Source: Notospermus geniculatus (taxonomy: Eukaryota > Nemertea > Pilidiophora > Heteronemertea > Lineidae). From it: DNA of 64,000 bases. Both the position numbers and the translations under genes were made by a program. The stretch is from the NCBI GenBank assembly GCA_002633025.1, contig NMRB01002109.1:6166-70165 (forward strand), read 5' to 3'. Below the pieces are notes generated by a model. It was not told the origin of the DNA. It made no database searches and saw only the letters and a list, made by a program, of their open reading frames with translations. Numbering within the stretch: the stretch's first letter is position 1; each line of letters starts with the position of its first letter. Positions 23,288-34,606 of this stretch are shown here, piece by piece.

Positions 23288-23480
23288 TGCGACTAGAGAT
23301 CGTCCAGGGGCTGCAGCGCCACCCAACGTCTTTCTTTACTACGTTTAGAGATCGTCCCTACTACTGCAGCGCCACCGGACTTCTTTCGTTGATACGACTA
23401 AAGATCGTCACGACGACTGCAGGCCACCCAGCATCTTTCTTAGGTACGACTGGAGATCGTCCCGCCGACTGCAGCGGGCC
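23288..23480 (+). repeat. Tandem repeat, about 60 bp
   Basis: Three to four units of the type TAGAGATCGTCC ... CTGCAGCGCCACC. Single related units lie at 21885-21920 and 22730-22765 beside the MITE ends. Confidence 0.7.
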
Positions 23481-23487
23481 TAGGGAC

Positions 23488-23627
23488 TGTTGTGATATTT
23501 GTGCCCGGTATTTGTGTTGCTCGTTGCGGGTTCCGCTTTAATTGTATTCTGTGTACTACGTCATAGGTTTACGAATAAAGCCATGTGCTTCTGCAGGCAA
23601 TGCATTCACGGTGTTGAGGTTGCTACA
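23488..23627 (+). mobile_element. Probable LTR of a Ty3/gypsy element
   Basis: A 140-bp segment begins TGTTGTGATATT and ends GTTGCTACA, with AATAAA-type sequence near its centre. It is followed at once by TGGTGGCAGCGG, typical of a gypsy primer-binding site, and then by gag remnants. No matching 3' LTR was found in the window. Confidence 0.65.
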
Positions 23628-23707
23628 TGGTGGCAGCGGTAACAATCGCAACAATCTGCCACAGGGAGACCCAACAGAAGGTCGAAAACGTGTTCAGGTA
23701 GAAGGAG

Positions 23708-24340
23708 ATGCCTCCAAAATTTCATCCCCCAGACCTGTTTGACTTCTCCAGGCCGGAAGGATGGCCGGACCAACACACTCATCTATGTAATGGGCATGTA
23801 GGCGGACACGATATACAACACGTTTGTTTTCGTTGCTCAGCCCGATGTGGAGCACCCAGAACTGGTATTTGACAATGTCATTGCCAAGTTTGACAATCAT
23901 TTTGTGCCACGTCGAAACGTAATTAACACGAACGAACCAGATTTTATCAGAGCGACCAGAAGTCGGGTGAAGCTGTAGAGGAGTTTGTGCGTAACCTTTA
24001 CGAACTCTCAGAACACTGCAATTTTGGTGAACATCGTAGTGAACATATTCGAGACAAATTGGTCGTCGGTCTATGCGACAAAGAACTGTCACGTGACTTC
24101 CAACTCAAAGCCGATTTCACGTTGGATCAAGCCGTTCAACTTTCAAGGGAAAGAGAAATGGTAAAGAGCCAGGTTGAAAAGCAAAACCGGCCTGACGACC
24201 AAGCCGTTGAGGCTGTCCACTCTCGTCAGAAACAGAGTGGGGGCGCTCGTGAGCAAGATCGTCCCAAGGGAGCTAGGCCCAAGAAGCCGCAGAGTAAAAT
24301 AGTATCCAAGGCGGGTCGAAATCATGGACTCAAGATGTGA
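23708..24340 (+). pseudogene. Ty3/gypsy gag remnant, frameshifted and truncated
   Basis: The ATG at 23708 opens a gag-like N-terminus (LFDFSRPEGWPDQ). The frame is then lost near 23780 and shifts again near 23940. From 23987 it reads LYELSEHCNFGEH ... IRDKLVVGLCDKELS ... QAVQLSREREMVKSQ, the conserved retrotransposon gag core. No zinc knuckle, protease or polymerase follows. It is dead. Confidence 0.8.
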
Positions 24341-24700
24341 TCTCTTGAGGACTGAGGAGAAGGGAAAATAATCCGATCGCAAATTGAGTACACAATGCCG
24401 AGCCACCAACCTGATGAGGGCGGGCGGAGGGGGGACGATTTTCCTTTTTCCGAGTAAGAATCTCTCGTATACTTATTAACCCTCAGCCACCAAATCATGA
24501 CGATCCGCTTGGGCCATAGCCGTATCACCTCACTAGGATCGATCCGCCCACTCCAAAACCAGACTGAGGGAAAGTGAGGATCACATGACTCCATGACGTC
24601 ACACCACCTTGGATAAAATAGTATCCAAGGCGGGTCGACATCATGGACTCAAGATGTGATCTCTTGAGGACTGGGGAGAAGGGAAAATAATCCTTTCTCA
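24296..24700. repeat. Direct repeat pair flanking the gag end
   Basis: AAATAGTATCCAAGGCGGGT ... GAAGGGAAAATAATCC occurs at 24296-24375 and again at 24615-24693, nearly identical. The first copy overlaps the last codons of the gag remnant. Confidence 0.75.
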
Positions 24701-24786
24701 AATGAGGAGTGTGTGTAGATTCAGCAATGGAAACGCACGGTCCAGGGCGTAGGCTATTTAGAAGGGGAGGGGACAGTTGCCCCTTA

Positions 24787-24935
24787 AGCGGGTGATCCAC
24801 TGTTGCGATTTTGGCTTGAGACAGGGTTGCGATGCCTTACGATCACCTTATAAGGACTTCCGATTGCCATATAAGGTGATCGCAAGGGATCGCAACCCCG
24901 TCTCAAGCCAAAATCGCAACAGTGGATCGCCCGCT
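24787..24935. mobile_element. 149-bp palindromic MITE, copy 1
   Basis: AGCGGGTGATCCACTGTTGC is mirrored by GCAACAGTGGATCGCCCGCT, with TTA on both sides (24784-24786, 24936-24938). A same-length copy is at 32191-32339. Confidence 0.85.
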
Positions 24936-25268
24936 TTAGACGTCAACGAAAAACATGTTTTTCTCATGCAGATCGTCCAAAAAAATGGCAAAGTGTTCCG
25001 TATCGCACGTGAAAAGCCCTCCGTTCAATAACAATACGATACGTAGTTCTCCATAGATATCAATGGAATAGAACTTATCGATTTTTAGTTTTATCCAGAA
25101 TCCGAGACACAATAGAACCAAGAGAACAGTCCTTGTAATTCATTTTCATCACAAAAGGACATGAATACGTAAAATGTATTTACCACTGGGTTTGAACGCT
25201 TGGGTCGTCGATGTCGCTTTTTGATTCTCGTCAGATTGAACCTTCTACTTTGCTAGCTACAGGAGGTA

Positions 25269-26294
25269 CACTCATGGAAAAAAGTAAACGGACAGTAGTT
25301 TTTCTTGAATATCTCCAAACCATTGCGATGTGGGAGACTGAGCCTAACATATGTGATAGCAAATTTTCCTGGCTATCTGATGACATCAAAGTCCAGAAAA
25401 TCCGGTGAAATCCACCCTTTGAATTTTATAAAGTCATGTTTTGGCTACTTTTTTATTTGCAGGTTTTCACTGAAAATTTTTATAGGAGTGTGTTCCTCTC
25501 ATCGAGAGCTTTCATATCATCTTAAATTTTCAATTATTTTAATTAGAAATGTGATTTTTGACCACTTATATCGAAATTATTCTGCACATGCCAGACACAC
25601 CTTTGAAAAGGCCCTCTCCGACATATTGTGAGCTGTGTTGTCATTTCTACTTCACAATGAATGGGCAAAACCAAGTCATGGAAGGCGGTGGTCAGACGGT
25701 CAATTTCCTACATAAGGTCAATTTTCAACACAGTCCACTTGTGATCCATTGGGTAACTGGTGGTTGAACTGTTGAACTTCATTGATCTAAATTCAATTGG
25801 ACGCTATTTGTATTGTGTGGTGAATTTTCTATCAACTGAGTGCAGGCCTATAACCACAGGCACACGTTAACTCACAAAAAACTACTAGTATTGAATGGCC
25901 ATTTATTCTGATCTACTCAGCAGGACAATGACAGCAAGGGACTGTGTCAAAGTTGTGTCTGGCATGTGCAGAATAATTTCGATAAAAGTGGTCAAAAACC
26001 ACATTTCTAATTAAAATAATTGAAAATTTAAGATATGATATGAAAGCTCTCGATGAGAGGAACACACTCCTATAAAAATTTTCGGTGAAAACCTGCAAAT
26101 AAAAAAGTTGCCAAAAACATGACTTTACAAAATTCCTCCTATCAAAGGTGGATTTGACTGGATTTTCTGGACTTTGATATCATCAGATAGCTAGGAAAAC
26201 TTGCTATCACATATGTTAGGCTCAGTCTCCTACATTGCATTGGTTTGGAGATATTCAAGAAAAACTGCTGTCCATTTACTTTTTTCCATGAGTG
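25269..26294. mobile_element. 1-kb foldback with about 330-bp arms, TA-flanked
   Basis: CACTCATGGAAAAAAGTAAA is mirrored by TTTACTTTTTTCCATGAGTG, with TA on each side. The arms continue through ATTTCTAATTAAAATAATTG and beyond. Non-autonomous Tc1/mariner-type. Confidence 0.8.
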
Positions 26295-26410
26295 TACAAT
26301 GCAATAAGCTTTACATTGCTGAAGCCTTCAGGAAGAGGCCCATTGATAGGACGAAAACCGACCTACGTGATCAGCATAAGGGGGCTCCCTGTTCTCTGAA
26401 CTCACGGTAA

Positions 26411-26534
26411 GGCCAAGCGCACATTTGTGGCAAAACTCAATGTGGTAGGGCTGTTTTTATTAATCGACTGACCCGGCTGAACGACGAGTTGACAGCGTTG
26501 GGTCAATAGTTTTGCCGCAAATGTGCGCTTGGCC
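26411..26534. mobile_element. 124-bp PIF/Harbinger-like MITE
   Basis: GGCCAAGCGCACATTTGTGG is mirrored by CCGCAAATGTGCGCTTGGCC, with TAA on both sides (26408-26410, 26535-26537). Confidence 0.85.
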
Positions 26535-26844
26535 TAAGATGACATTCCTAGACGCAATGTTCCCGGAACAGCGCTATAGCCACAGACAGCCGAATTTTGT
26601 CTGTGGCTGTGGAGGAAACGACCAGGACAACGTCATTATTCCCGCCGCCTGCTGCTGAATCATGGACGGCCGGATTTGCGCTTTCTGCGCATGCGTATCT
26701 TCCCCAAGTAAGGACCCGGGTAGGCGCGAACGTCCTAACTGCGACTAGGAGTCAGAACGTGTATCGCACACACCGGAACCACCTCCCTATAATCGTTCGG
26801 GTGTTTGAGCGTAACGCACCTCATTCTTTGCCAACCTACTGCTA

Positions 26845-27715
26845 TCGACGGGTTTCGAAAAAGCTGGACAGTGGACAGTGGAAAATAGAGAATGGACAGT
26901 GGACAATGGGCAGTAAATTTTCCACCGCGTGGAGAACGCATGCTCAGAAAAAAATGGGTCATTTCCGAAATACCAGACGATGCTCGTTTAGTAAACACAC
27001 TGACAATGGACGACTCGCTGTACTTACCTGATATTCCTCTCAGTGGAAAGCAGACAATTGGTAAGGATAGAAGTTGAATAGCCTAGTGATGGATGCACAG
27101 TGACGTCGGCTGCTTTTAGGGAACTCCGCCTTGATCGGATTGTTTACTTGCCATGACATGACAACTCGTCTATTGGCGGTGGTGTTCTTTTCGCTGAATG
27201 ACTGAAGAATTACGTACTACCATTTTTATGACACAGAAATTCACACACTTCGACAGTGCAAGTTCTGGCCCCTTTTTAGCCCCTGTCGCGGCTTCATGGA
27301 AATTCCCTGGCACCGTGCCACACACGTTTGCCAGCCAGCCGCCGGCAGACGCAGTCTCGTTTCCAGAGGTGATTCATACTTCATACCATAGACGAACAGG
27401 AACAGATCGGATCGATGTCAATGGTTTCCGATCCTGAAGACAGTGGTTAAACTACCATTTCCTGTTGAAGTTATGAGAAGTTCACTTCTCTAGAGCTGGT
27501 TAACTGTGACCTTGACCTCTGGCCTTGAGAAGTATTGCGTAACTGGAACTAGACCACGGAGCAGTCGGCTGGGAATGAGGAACTGTCCGCAGTACCGTCG
27601 GCGCGCATTCTCCAGGCGGCAGGGATTTTATTGTCCACTGGCCACTTTCTATTGTCCATTGTCCAGTGTCCACTGTCCAGCTTTTTTGAATACCCCTTAC
27701 CGACGCTACGATCAA
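26845..27715. repeat. Inverted-repeat element with GGACAGTGGAC runs
   Basis: CGAAAAAGCTGGACAGTGG near 26858 is mirrored by CCACTGTCCAGCTTTTTTGA near 27675. The ends resemble those at 40740-42225 and 49405-49460. Long frames inside are not supported as genes. Confidence 0.55.
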
Positions 27716-28079
27716 ATTAATCCACACATACAATGTCGCTAGGCCTAGGCTTACTCATATCTCCAAGCCGCCCTTGGCCATTAACCAACAGACTACCTCC
27801 GACTCCTCATGAGGTCATTCCCATTAGTTCACACAATTTCAGAGGTTTCATTCGTGGATCACTTCCAACTTAATGATAATAGGTGCGATGTTGACTTGAG
27901 GTTTCATAAAATCACTCCAGCAGCTTGCCATGTCTCCAAAATAACAGTGATTCCAACTTACCTCGACGCGAGTCCATGTCATAAATATTTTCTAAGTTCT
28001 AATACCGTAATGTAAATGTAAATTTTCATATATCTGGAGGGAAATGTTAGGCAGAAAAAAGTGTATATAGCACTTTGAA

Positions 28080-28330
28080 CTCGGGTCACGCCCCACTACT
28101 CTAAATTCCCACTTACCTGTCCCATTCCTGAACTCGGAAAAAATGACCAAATCCTAAGTTGGAAGGTATCGCACCGCTGTCATTCTTTGCCAGGCTCGGG
28201 AGTGGGACAAGTAAGTGGACTGGACATTCCTGTTTCTGACCATAACCCCACCCTGTTGTCTTCAACTCAGGATTTAGTCATTTTTTCCTAGTTCAGGAAT
28301 GGGACAGGTAAGTGGGAATTTAGAGTATTT
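28080..28330. repeat. Small inverted repeat
   Basis: CTCTAAATTCCCACTTACCT near 28100 is mirrored by AGGTAAGTGGGAATTTAGAG near 28305. Paired arms also include CCTGAACT/AGTTCAGG. Confidence 0.6.
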
Positions 28331-28812
28331 GTGACCCAAAATGCACAGTTGGCATTCTGAAGCGTTGCAGTTGATGGTGAGGGATGGTGCGGAAAATTGA
28401 AAAAAAGAAAAATAGTCCATTCAAAATTCAATTTCGGGTCGACTGCATCTTAAAAAGGTGGCCTTCTATCTCCTTTCTGGTAGCATATTCTGAAAAGCTG
28501 GGCCAGAATACCCTACCCTAGCCAAATTCATGTATGTATCTCAACTAATTAGGAGGTTATGAGTGACCAAAAACGCTTCAAAATGCGAATCGTCATTTTG
28601 GGTCACAAAATAGTGGGATGTGGCCCGATGTTCAAAGTGCCATAATTCAAAAAACACAGGTCCTGAAATTGAAAACTGAAAAGACCTAAAATTTTGAATA
28701 TCTTGCTTAAACACCCTATAGTATTTTGTCAGCAAATCTGAGGGGGGTTGGTGTACAATTTCAAACATTTTAGCTGATCTGGCATGGAATCACTCTGAAC
28801 TATCATAAGGAC

Positions 28813-29056
28813 ATGAGTGTCAAGGAACGCGTGATTTCCAATTGCGGGAGGACCGTTGTACCCGAAATCTTGCACGAACGGGTGCTTTCATTGATTCACC
28901 AAAGACACTTAGGCATCGAGAGGTACTTACTTCGCGCCAGACAAACTGTGTTTTGGCCACGAATCACCGGTGACATAAAAGCCATCGTCGCCCAGTGTGA
29001 AACTTGTGAGGCTCACCAATGACAGAACAGCACGGAACCTCTCCTGCCACACGAGG
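28813..29056 (+). pseudogene. Ty3/gypsy integrase zinc-finger fragment
   Basis: The frame holds an H2C2 module: IHQRHLGIERYL, then FWPRITGDIKAIVAQCETC, the family pattern of integrase N-terminal domains. A TGA at 29020-29022 breaks the frame just before EPLLPHEV. No catalytic core follows. It could be part of the same element as the gag remnant 4.5 kb upstream. Confidence 0.8.
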
Positions 29057-29117
29057 TAGGTCTACCATAACACATCTAGTAAGTAGCCCAACATATCCCC
29101 ACAGGTTACACAATTAG

Positions 29118-29280
29118 CCTATAGACCATGTGCAGCGACGATTATGACGTCACCGCGACGTCGAGATGCCGCCATTTTGGACGGCACGTCCAACGCATTC
29201 GTAGCGTCAGATGCCGTCCAAAATGGCTGACGTGCGAATTATGACGTCAATGATGACGTCACGTGCACATGGTCTATAGA
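29118..29280. repeat. Palindrome rich in TGACGTCA sites
   Basis: CTATAGACCATGTGCA is mirrored by TGCACATGGTCTATAG. The inner arms carry ATTATGACGTCA, GATGCCG and CCAAAATGG pairs. GATTTCCCACTGACGTCACA follows directly, so several CRE-like palindromes cluster in about 200 bp. Confidence 0.65.
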
Positions 29281-29516
29281 GATTTCCCACTGACGTCACA
29301 CGGCCGCCATATTGGCCGTCAAAATGAAACCATGGAGGCTGCCATCTTGTTCTCGGTTCGAAAGTTTAGCGGCCCGTACAGACTACTGCAGCATACAACT
29401 CAACAAATCACTTTACCTCTCACAGCAAAATTTTCTAAGCAAATTTTCTAATATCAGGCATGAAAAAGCTGCTGAGTTTCTGTAGCTCTGCGTCATGACA
29501 CCTTTACCAATCTTAG

Positions 29517-29737
29517 CCGGGGTAATTTTCGAGCTGCATTTCGATAGTGGAAAAAGAAACCCCGAGTTGTATTCCAGGAGGTCCGCCATTCAATGTGGAA
29601 TGTATTGTTTGATTCAGACCGAGTGTGGCGGTTTTTCCGTTTCTTCGGAAAACTCCGGTGATGCCTGTCAATTTCAAGAAGGAATAAGACCGTGTATTGC
29701 ACCAACAAGAATAGGAATTCAACATTGGCTGAGAAAG
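29517..29737 (+). CDS. PAN/apple-domain exon of gene A
   Basis: The acceptor CTTTACCAATCTTAG opens a 221-nt exon, phase 1 in and phase 0 out (donor AAAG|GTGATG). Its 73 codons show the PAN/apple pattern: SRRSAIQCGMYC, then ECGGFSV and a later DACQF, that is C-x3-C-x5-C-x2-F...C. PAN modules bind proteins or sugars in secreted or membrane proteins. The signal peptide expected upstream (phase-1 donor) was not found. The next phase-compatible coding exon on this strand is 31094, so I join the two as one gene with a 1356-bp intron. The domain call is good; the join is inferred from matching phases and from the same order at 51421/58357. Confidence 0.65.
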
Positions 29738-30904
29738 GTGATGTCACTACTTTGATTTTTTTTAAAAAATCATTATCGTTCCTAATTTTTTTCTTAAAGA
29801 CGGCTGTTTTACTTCATCATTTCTCTTCGATTCGCCTGGCCACGAATCGGTTCGCAGAACCATGGCTTGATCCTGTTGTAAAGTCCGGCGCAGCCTTCGC
29901 ACGACTCAATGGAATGCGGAAGTAGGCTTACCACAAACCACAGGCTGACCACAAATCTTATTCAACACACGACTCTTGAATAACCGATTGGACAGCGTGA
30001 TCAAATTACACCCTGCTCCACTTTTACACGCAAACACGAAAATTACAGGCAGCATATCTTTCATGAGTCATTTACTAGTGTGTAAACGCTGTAGAATGAC
30101 CGTAGAATGTATGAATTGCGAATAGACTGTAATAGTGCCCAGTCATGTGCAGGCGATCGTCGTTGGTAACACGGGTGTAGATGGTGTAATTAGGTAGCCG
30201 CAAGCTGTTGTCAGATTTCGTATTTCCGCATTCCATTGGGTCGCGCGAAGGCTCCACCGGACTATATGTATCGATGAAAATTATGGAAAATCTTTTTCGT
30301 TTTGATATTGCATGCCAAGTTAGTGTCTGTTGTTCGAAGTAGGCCTATAAGTTGTGATCGCAGTGGTTCAGATGTCGCCAACAGTGATGTCATAACAGTT
30401 ACGTTGCTGCCATCTGTAAACTGCCGGTGTTGCGTCTGCCAGTGTTTCCGTGTGCCAGTGTTTCCTCTGATTGTTTGGGAAATGCTTGCAGATAGATCGG
30501 CGCATTTTTGTTCCCTATTGCCAAGTCGCAACTTATTCCGTCAGACAATAGAAGGAGAATAGTCACAGACGGGAAACTATCAGAAAATGTTACATGACGA
30601 CACTACAGGCGATTGTTATTGCTTGCCGACGAGTGTATAGAGTGCTTCCATCCCCCGCGTACGAGGCAACAACTGACCATTTTTGTCGCCAAGTTTACGT
30701 TGCACTATAGGCCTATTCTATTTTTGTCCATCAGGGCCGATGCCAAAACATTATTAACCCTGGTAAGTAGGCCTATGAATGAGTCCATCTCAAGCTACGA
30801 GACTGGGTCTTCCACTTGCCTTGCGAAGGTACAACGTACCGGTACATGTAGGCCTATACTAGGCCACATGGCTTACTGTCCCATACTACGTATGAGCCAA
30901 AGAC

Positions 30905-30990
30905 TATACGGCCCAGGCAGGATTCGAACCCGGGCCTCTCGACCGCTAGCAGAGGAGATGTCGATGGACCATTGGGAGTGTACAGGCGTG
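30905..30990 (-). mobile_element. tRNA-like box B fragment
   Basis: On the minus strand GGCCCGGGTTCGAATCCTGC is a near-perfect B box followed by an acceptor-stem-like CTGGGCC. No convincing A box or cloverleaf is visible. It is read as a SINE remnant in the gene A intron. Confidence 0.45.
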
Positions 30991-31093
30991 TCCTCGTGCT
31001 TTGTAGGCTTTGCGCCATAAAACTTCCAACCTATCGATTCTTTTTAAATTTTGGGATTTTAATGGAATACTTGTACTCTATCAATGTCACCAG

Positions 31094-32170
31094 GTGGGCA
31101 TTTTCAAAGAGAGAGGTATTGCCGAAATCAATGGTCACTTTCCAAAAATAGTGTTCAGATGGCATTATCACAGAAAATTAAAAGCATTCCTTGGGTATGC
31201 TTTGAAACCCACGCTAGGAATGAACCCGTTGAATGTCTATGTCTATACAAAGAAAGATGCTTGTTATGAATTAGTTTATAATTATCAAATTTTGTATCTT
31301 GCGCACATCGCTGGTGATTATGGAAATGGCGTGGTTGGAATCTACTTCGTTCCGAATCGATGGAAAGAAATGCATTGCATCGTTTTTGACCTGACGGGAC
31401 ACAATCGTCGAAAACTTCACTTGCCGTACGATAAATTAAAAAGCACCCCAGGTCCAAACGGGTCTGTTTTTCGATGGTTGAAGGTCATTGTTCACAATGA
31501 TATTGCATTGTTAGAAATTACATACGTTCGTAGTCACCGACATCGTGAGAATTTAGCGAAACTGATGACTGAATCTCGGTACAACGTCTACAGAATAAGC
31601 GACATTGGTTTTATTCTGACACTAGAACAAGTCCGGGTTCTACCCGGTGTAAAATTTAGCAATGTTGAAGGTGACGACTGGGATCATTCAGGTCGTTTAC
31701 TTTCAGCGTTGATACAAAATTATCACTTCGATGAGAATGGTAATATATTCAAGTTTAATTTTGAACCAGCAGGTGTTTTCAGCGTTGTTATATTTGAAAA
31801 AGAGAGCATGTATAAGAACTTTACAAACGTGTTACGTACAAAACGGGGATTCACACGAAGTAAAAAGGCATATCTCCTTGGGAACCAGTTTGTGGTTTTC
31901 GAGACCCTTAGTTTGCGCCTTGGTACTCGAGTTGGCATGGTATTAAATGTGTATACCCTGGACATCACAAAGCGTTGCCCAGCAATTTACAGGCTGTGGG
32001 ACGTGGAGAATATAACAGATTCGCGCTTTCGTTTCGTTTTCCAAGTTCCTATTTCTGTAAAAGACCGTTACCAAATTTTCAGCAACGGACAACGTCGTAT
32101 AATCGCCTGGCCGAAATTCGCCAACAGCAGAGACACACAGGAACAGTTAGCTGCAAAGGTTTTTTTTTAA
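31094..32170 (+). CDS. Gene A C-terminal exon: six-blade-like all-beta domain
   Basis: The open frame runs to TAA 32168-32170. It is open upstream to an ATG at 31010, but comparison with paralogues at 58357 and 61739 puts the exon edge at acceptor CACCAG (31092-31093), phase 0. Exactly 24 nt inside, both paralogues have ATG; here the codon is ATT (IAEI against MTDI and MRRI). That position is therefore probably an internal codon, and translation would begin in an upstream exon. The roughly 358 residues hold about six beta-rich repeats, for example GVVGIYFVPNRWKEM then FDLTGHNRRKLHLP, which aligns with FDFSVGKFKGRILLP and CDVTRGTLSGKVIVP in the paralogues. The last repeat reads RFRFVFQVP ... 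GQRRIIAW. No membrane segment seen. I do not recognise the family; a beta-propeller is an inference. A 149-bp MITE starts 20 bp past the stop. Confidence 0.7.
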   Translation: MGIFKERGIAEINGHFPKIVFRWHYHRKLKAFLGYALKPTLGMNPLNVYVYTKKDACYELVYNYQILYLAHIAGDYGNGVVGIYFVPNRWKEMHCIVFDLTGHNRRKLHLPYDKLKSTPGPNGSVFRWLKVIVHNDIALLEITYVRSHRHRENLAKLMTESRYNVYRISDIGFILTLEQVRVLPGVKFSNVEGDDWDHSGRLLSALIQNYHFDENGNIFKFNFEPAGVFSVVIFEKESMYKNFTNVLRTKRGFTRSKKAYLLGNQFVVFETLSLRLGTRVGMVLNVYTLDITKRCPAIYRLWDVENITDSRFRFVFQVPISVKDRYQIFSNGQRRIIAWPKFANSRDTQEQLAAKVFF

Positions 32171-32190
32171 GGAGAGATGTAGTCCGCTAA

Positions 32191-32339
32191 AGCGGGTGAT
32201 CCACTGTTGCGATTTTGGCTTGAGACAGGGTTGCGTTCCCTTGCGATTACCTTATAAGGACTTCCGATTGCCATATAATGTAATCGCAAGGGAACGCATC
32301 CCCGTCTCAAGCCGAAATCGCAACAGTGGATCACCAGCT
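32191..32339. mobile_element. 149-bp palindromic MITE, copy 2
   Basis: Near-identical to 24787-24935 in ends and length. The flanks are TAA and TAT, a decayed target duplication. It begins 20 bp after the gene A stop codon, so it may lie in the 3' UTR. Confidence 0.8.
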
Positions 32340-32379
32340 TATGTCAGTTGTCGAAGCAGAGCCGCAAGTACAAAAAGTA

Positions 32380-32910
32380 CAGTGATGTCAATTAATATTC
32401 GAACAGAGGGAATTCAGCTTTTCATTAAAGGCAAAATTTGCCGCTTCTGTATCCAATATCTATATCAAAAGTATTTGAAGTCAGTCCTAGAATGCACTCC
32501 TCTAGTTTGATATGTTTTCGCTGAATTCAGATACTGCATATCACGTGAATGGCGAAAATATCGAAATTTGACATTTCTTGAGATTTGATGTTGTCACCAT
32601 TTTGTCTGGATATTTTGTGGAATTTTTCCCCCTTGCAACAACTTGTTCAATGGGGGGTATTACCTGACAGCGTTTGGAAAAGAAGTTGATATTCATACAC
32701 CTGAGATTCAAGTTTGATGTCTTTGATATTTTCAAATATGTCAAATTTCGATATTTTCACCACTCTCGTGATATCCAGCATCTGAATTCAGCGAAAACAT
32801 ATCAGTGCATATCTAGGACTGACTTCAAATACTTTTGATATAGATATTGGAATACCGAAGTGACAAATTTTGCTGAATTCCCTCTGTTCGAATATTAATT
32901 CACACCACTG
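32380..32910. mobile_element. 531-bp TA-flanked foldback
   Basis: CAGTGATGTCAATTAATATTC is mirrored by GAATATTAATTCACACCACTG, with TA on both sides. The arms continue through ATCTATATCAAAAGTATTTG. Confidence 0.75.
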
Positions 32911-32948
32911 TACATTGTAAAGAACTCGGGAAAATAACTACACTCTAA

Positions 32949-33100
32949 GGCTGCTTTTCCACGAGACCTTTTGCGGACGCGCTTTCGGTGGCGGGAGCGG
33001 GTGCGGGTAAAACAGCTAATGGGAAATACGTTGGTTCGATTTTTTCCACCCGCGCCCGCCTCCTATTCCGCGCCCGCAAACGCCTCGTGAAAAAGCAGCT
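32949..33100. mobile_element. 152-bp PIF/Harbinger-like MITE
   Basis: GGCTGCTTTTCCACGAG is mirrored by CTCGTGAAAAAGCAGCT, with TAA at 32946-32948 and 33101-33103. The interior is GC-rich with GCGGGTGC/GCGCCCGC pairs. Confidence 0.8.
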
Positions 33101-33109
33101 TAATGGCGG

Positions 33110-34060
33110 ACACTACGCTGTATGTGTTTTATTTGAGAACGCCACTTTAATGGACTATAAAAAAGTTCGGGTTTGTTGATTTCAAAATCAATTTTCTAAA
33201 TTTCTGATTTACGTGTACCTAATGCCCGCTATACACAATCAAATTTTTCATCCAGTTTTCTGAATATGCTCAATAATGGCCTACATGCGGGTTTACACAG
33301 TGAAACCCCAATAGGCCCGGAATCTGAATTTCCGAAACATTGGAAGAAAAATGTGATCGTGTACAGCGGGCATAAGTAAAACATATCTTCTAAAATATCT
33401 GCTACATTGAAGAATTATATAGGATGGCACAAGAACGGCTCTAAAACACTGGCGTATACGTAAGAACACATGGATGCGCTTAGCCGTTCATTATCTGTTA
33501 CAGGGCATGTGTGCTAACTAGAACACAGCATCACTGAGGACCAAGGTGGTTTTATGCCTGAACTGATCTATGGCCCGTTATGGACCACTGCGGCTTAAGC
33601 CCAAAATTGAGCTGAAGTCTAACTTAAGTTGGAACTGAACTTGAAGTCGGTATACGTCATCTGAAGACGTGCCGATGACAACAGGCGCGGATCCGGAGGG
33701 GCGCGCGCCTCGCCTTTTAGCCAAAATGTCTGTAAAATCGACCGTGAAATTCTGGAATTTGGCGCAAATTTCACTGTCCTAGCACCGGACGCCCCCTCTT
33801 TTCCCAAATCCTGGGTCTGCTCGTGCCATCATACCTGTCAACATCGAAGTTACGGACGCTCTTGATCCAATGCACAGGGTGGCAGAAGAAGTAGGCCTAA
33901 TCCGTGAGTTAAGAAATAACTCAAATGGGCTGCAGCTCAAGTTGGGATGAGCGGAATTTCAGCTTATAAGTTAATGATCAGCTTAGCTTGAGTTGAGATA
34001 AAACTTAGCCTGAACTGGTGCATACGGGCCTATAAGTCAAACCTGGTTAGTGGCGCTGAA
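33110..34060. other. Intergenic, no gene recognised
   Basis: Partial inverted matches occur (ATGCCCGCTATACAC near 33220 with GTGTACAGCGGGCAT near 33358), suggesting a further MITE of about 150 bp. Nothing coding is supported. Confidence 0.4.
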
Positions 34061-34067
34061 AGGGTAA

Positions 34068-34425
34068 ATGTCGTCCTGGGTATATACAAAGATTACCCAG
34101 AATCTCAATCTTTACCAAAACAATACCCTGGGTCTAGTTTCGGTAGCCGAACATCACCCAGCATCCGCAATCAGTGCCTAGGAACGAGTCCTATTTAGAA
34201 ATCCCATGGAATCTCGCGGTCTCGCGCCGCAGTACTTGTTGAGTGTAGCTGTTCATGACATTCTTCAGGCGGTCATGTGACCACGGGCGAGACAACCTCG
34301 AATCCAGGTGTCATAGATACGACGATGCAGGGTGATGTTCGGCTACCGAAACTACACCCAGGGTATTGTTTTAGTGAAGATTGAGATCCTGGGTAATATT
34401 TGTATATACCCAGGACGACATGTTA
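34068..34425. mobile_element. Foldback with about 100-bp arms
   Basis: GTCGTCCTGGGTATATACAA is mirrored by TTGTATATACCCAGGACGAC. Pairing continues through TTCGGTAGCCGAACATCACC. The centre is unpaired. Confidence 0.75.
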
Positions 34426-34606
34426 GTGGCAGGTTCAAATTTCGGGTCAAGCTTCATGCAGTGTTGAATACGAAATGAACACGACCGTAAGAACTGATAC
34501 CTCGGTCCCCGACCGGTCACAATTTCTGTACACGGTTGGTAGTTTTCCAGGACTGGCCTCTTCATGTGTAAAAGAGAGAACCATTAGGTTTTACAAGAAA
34601 ATCCGA

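Noticed and set aside
26597-27031. 144-codon frame
   Set aside because: It runs into GGACAGTGGAC repeats, with no domain features or conserved composition.
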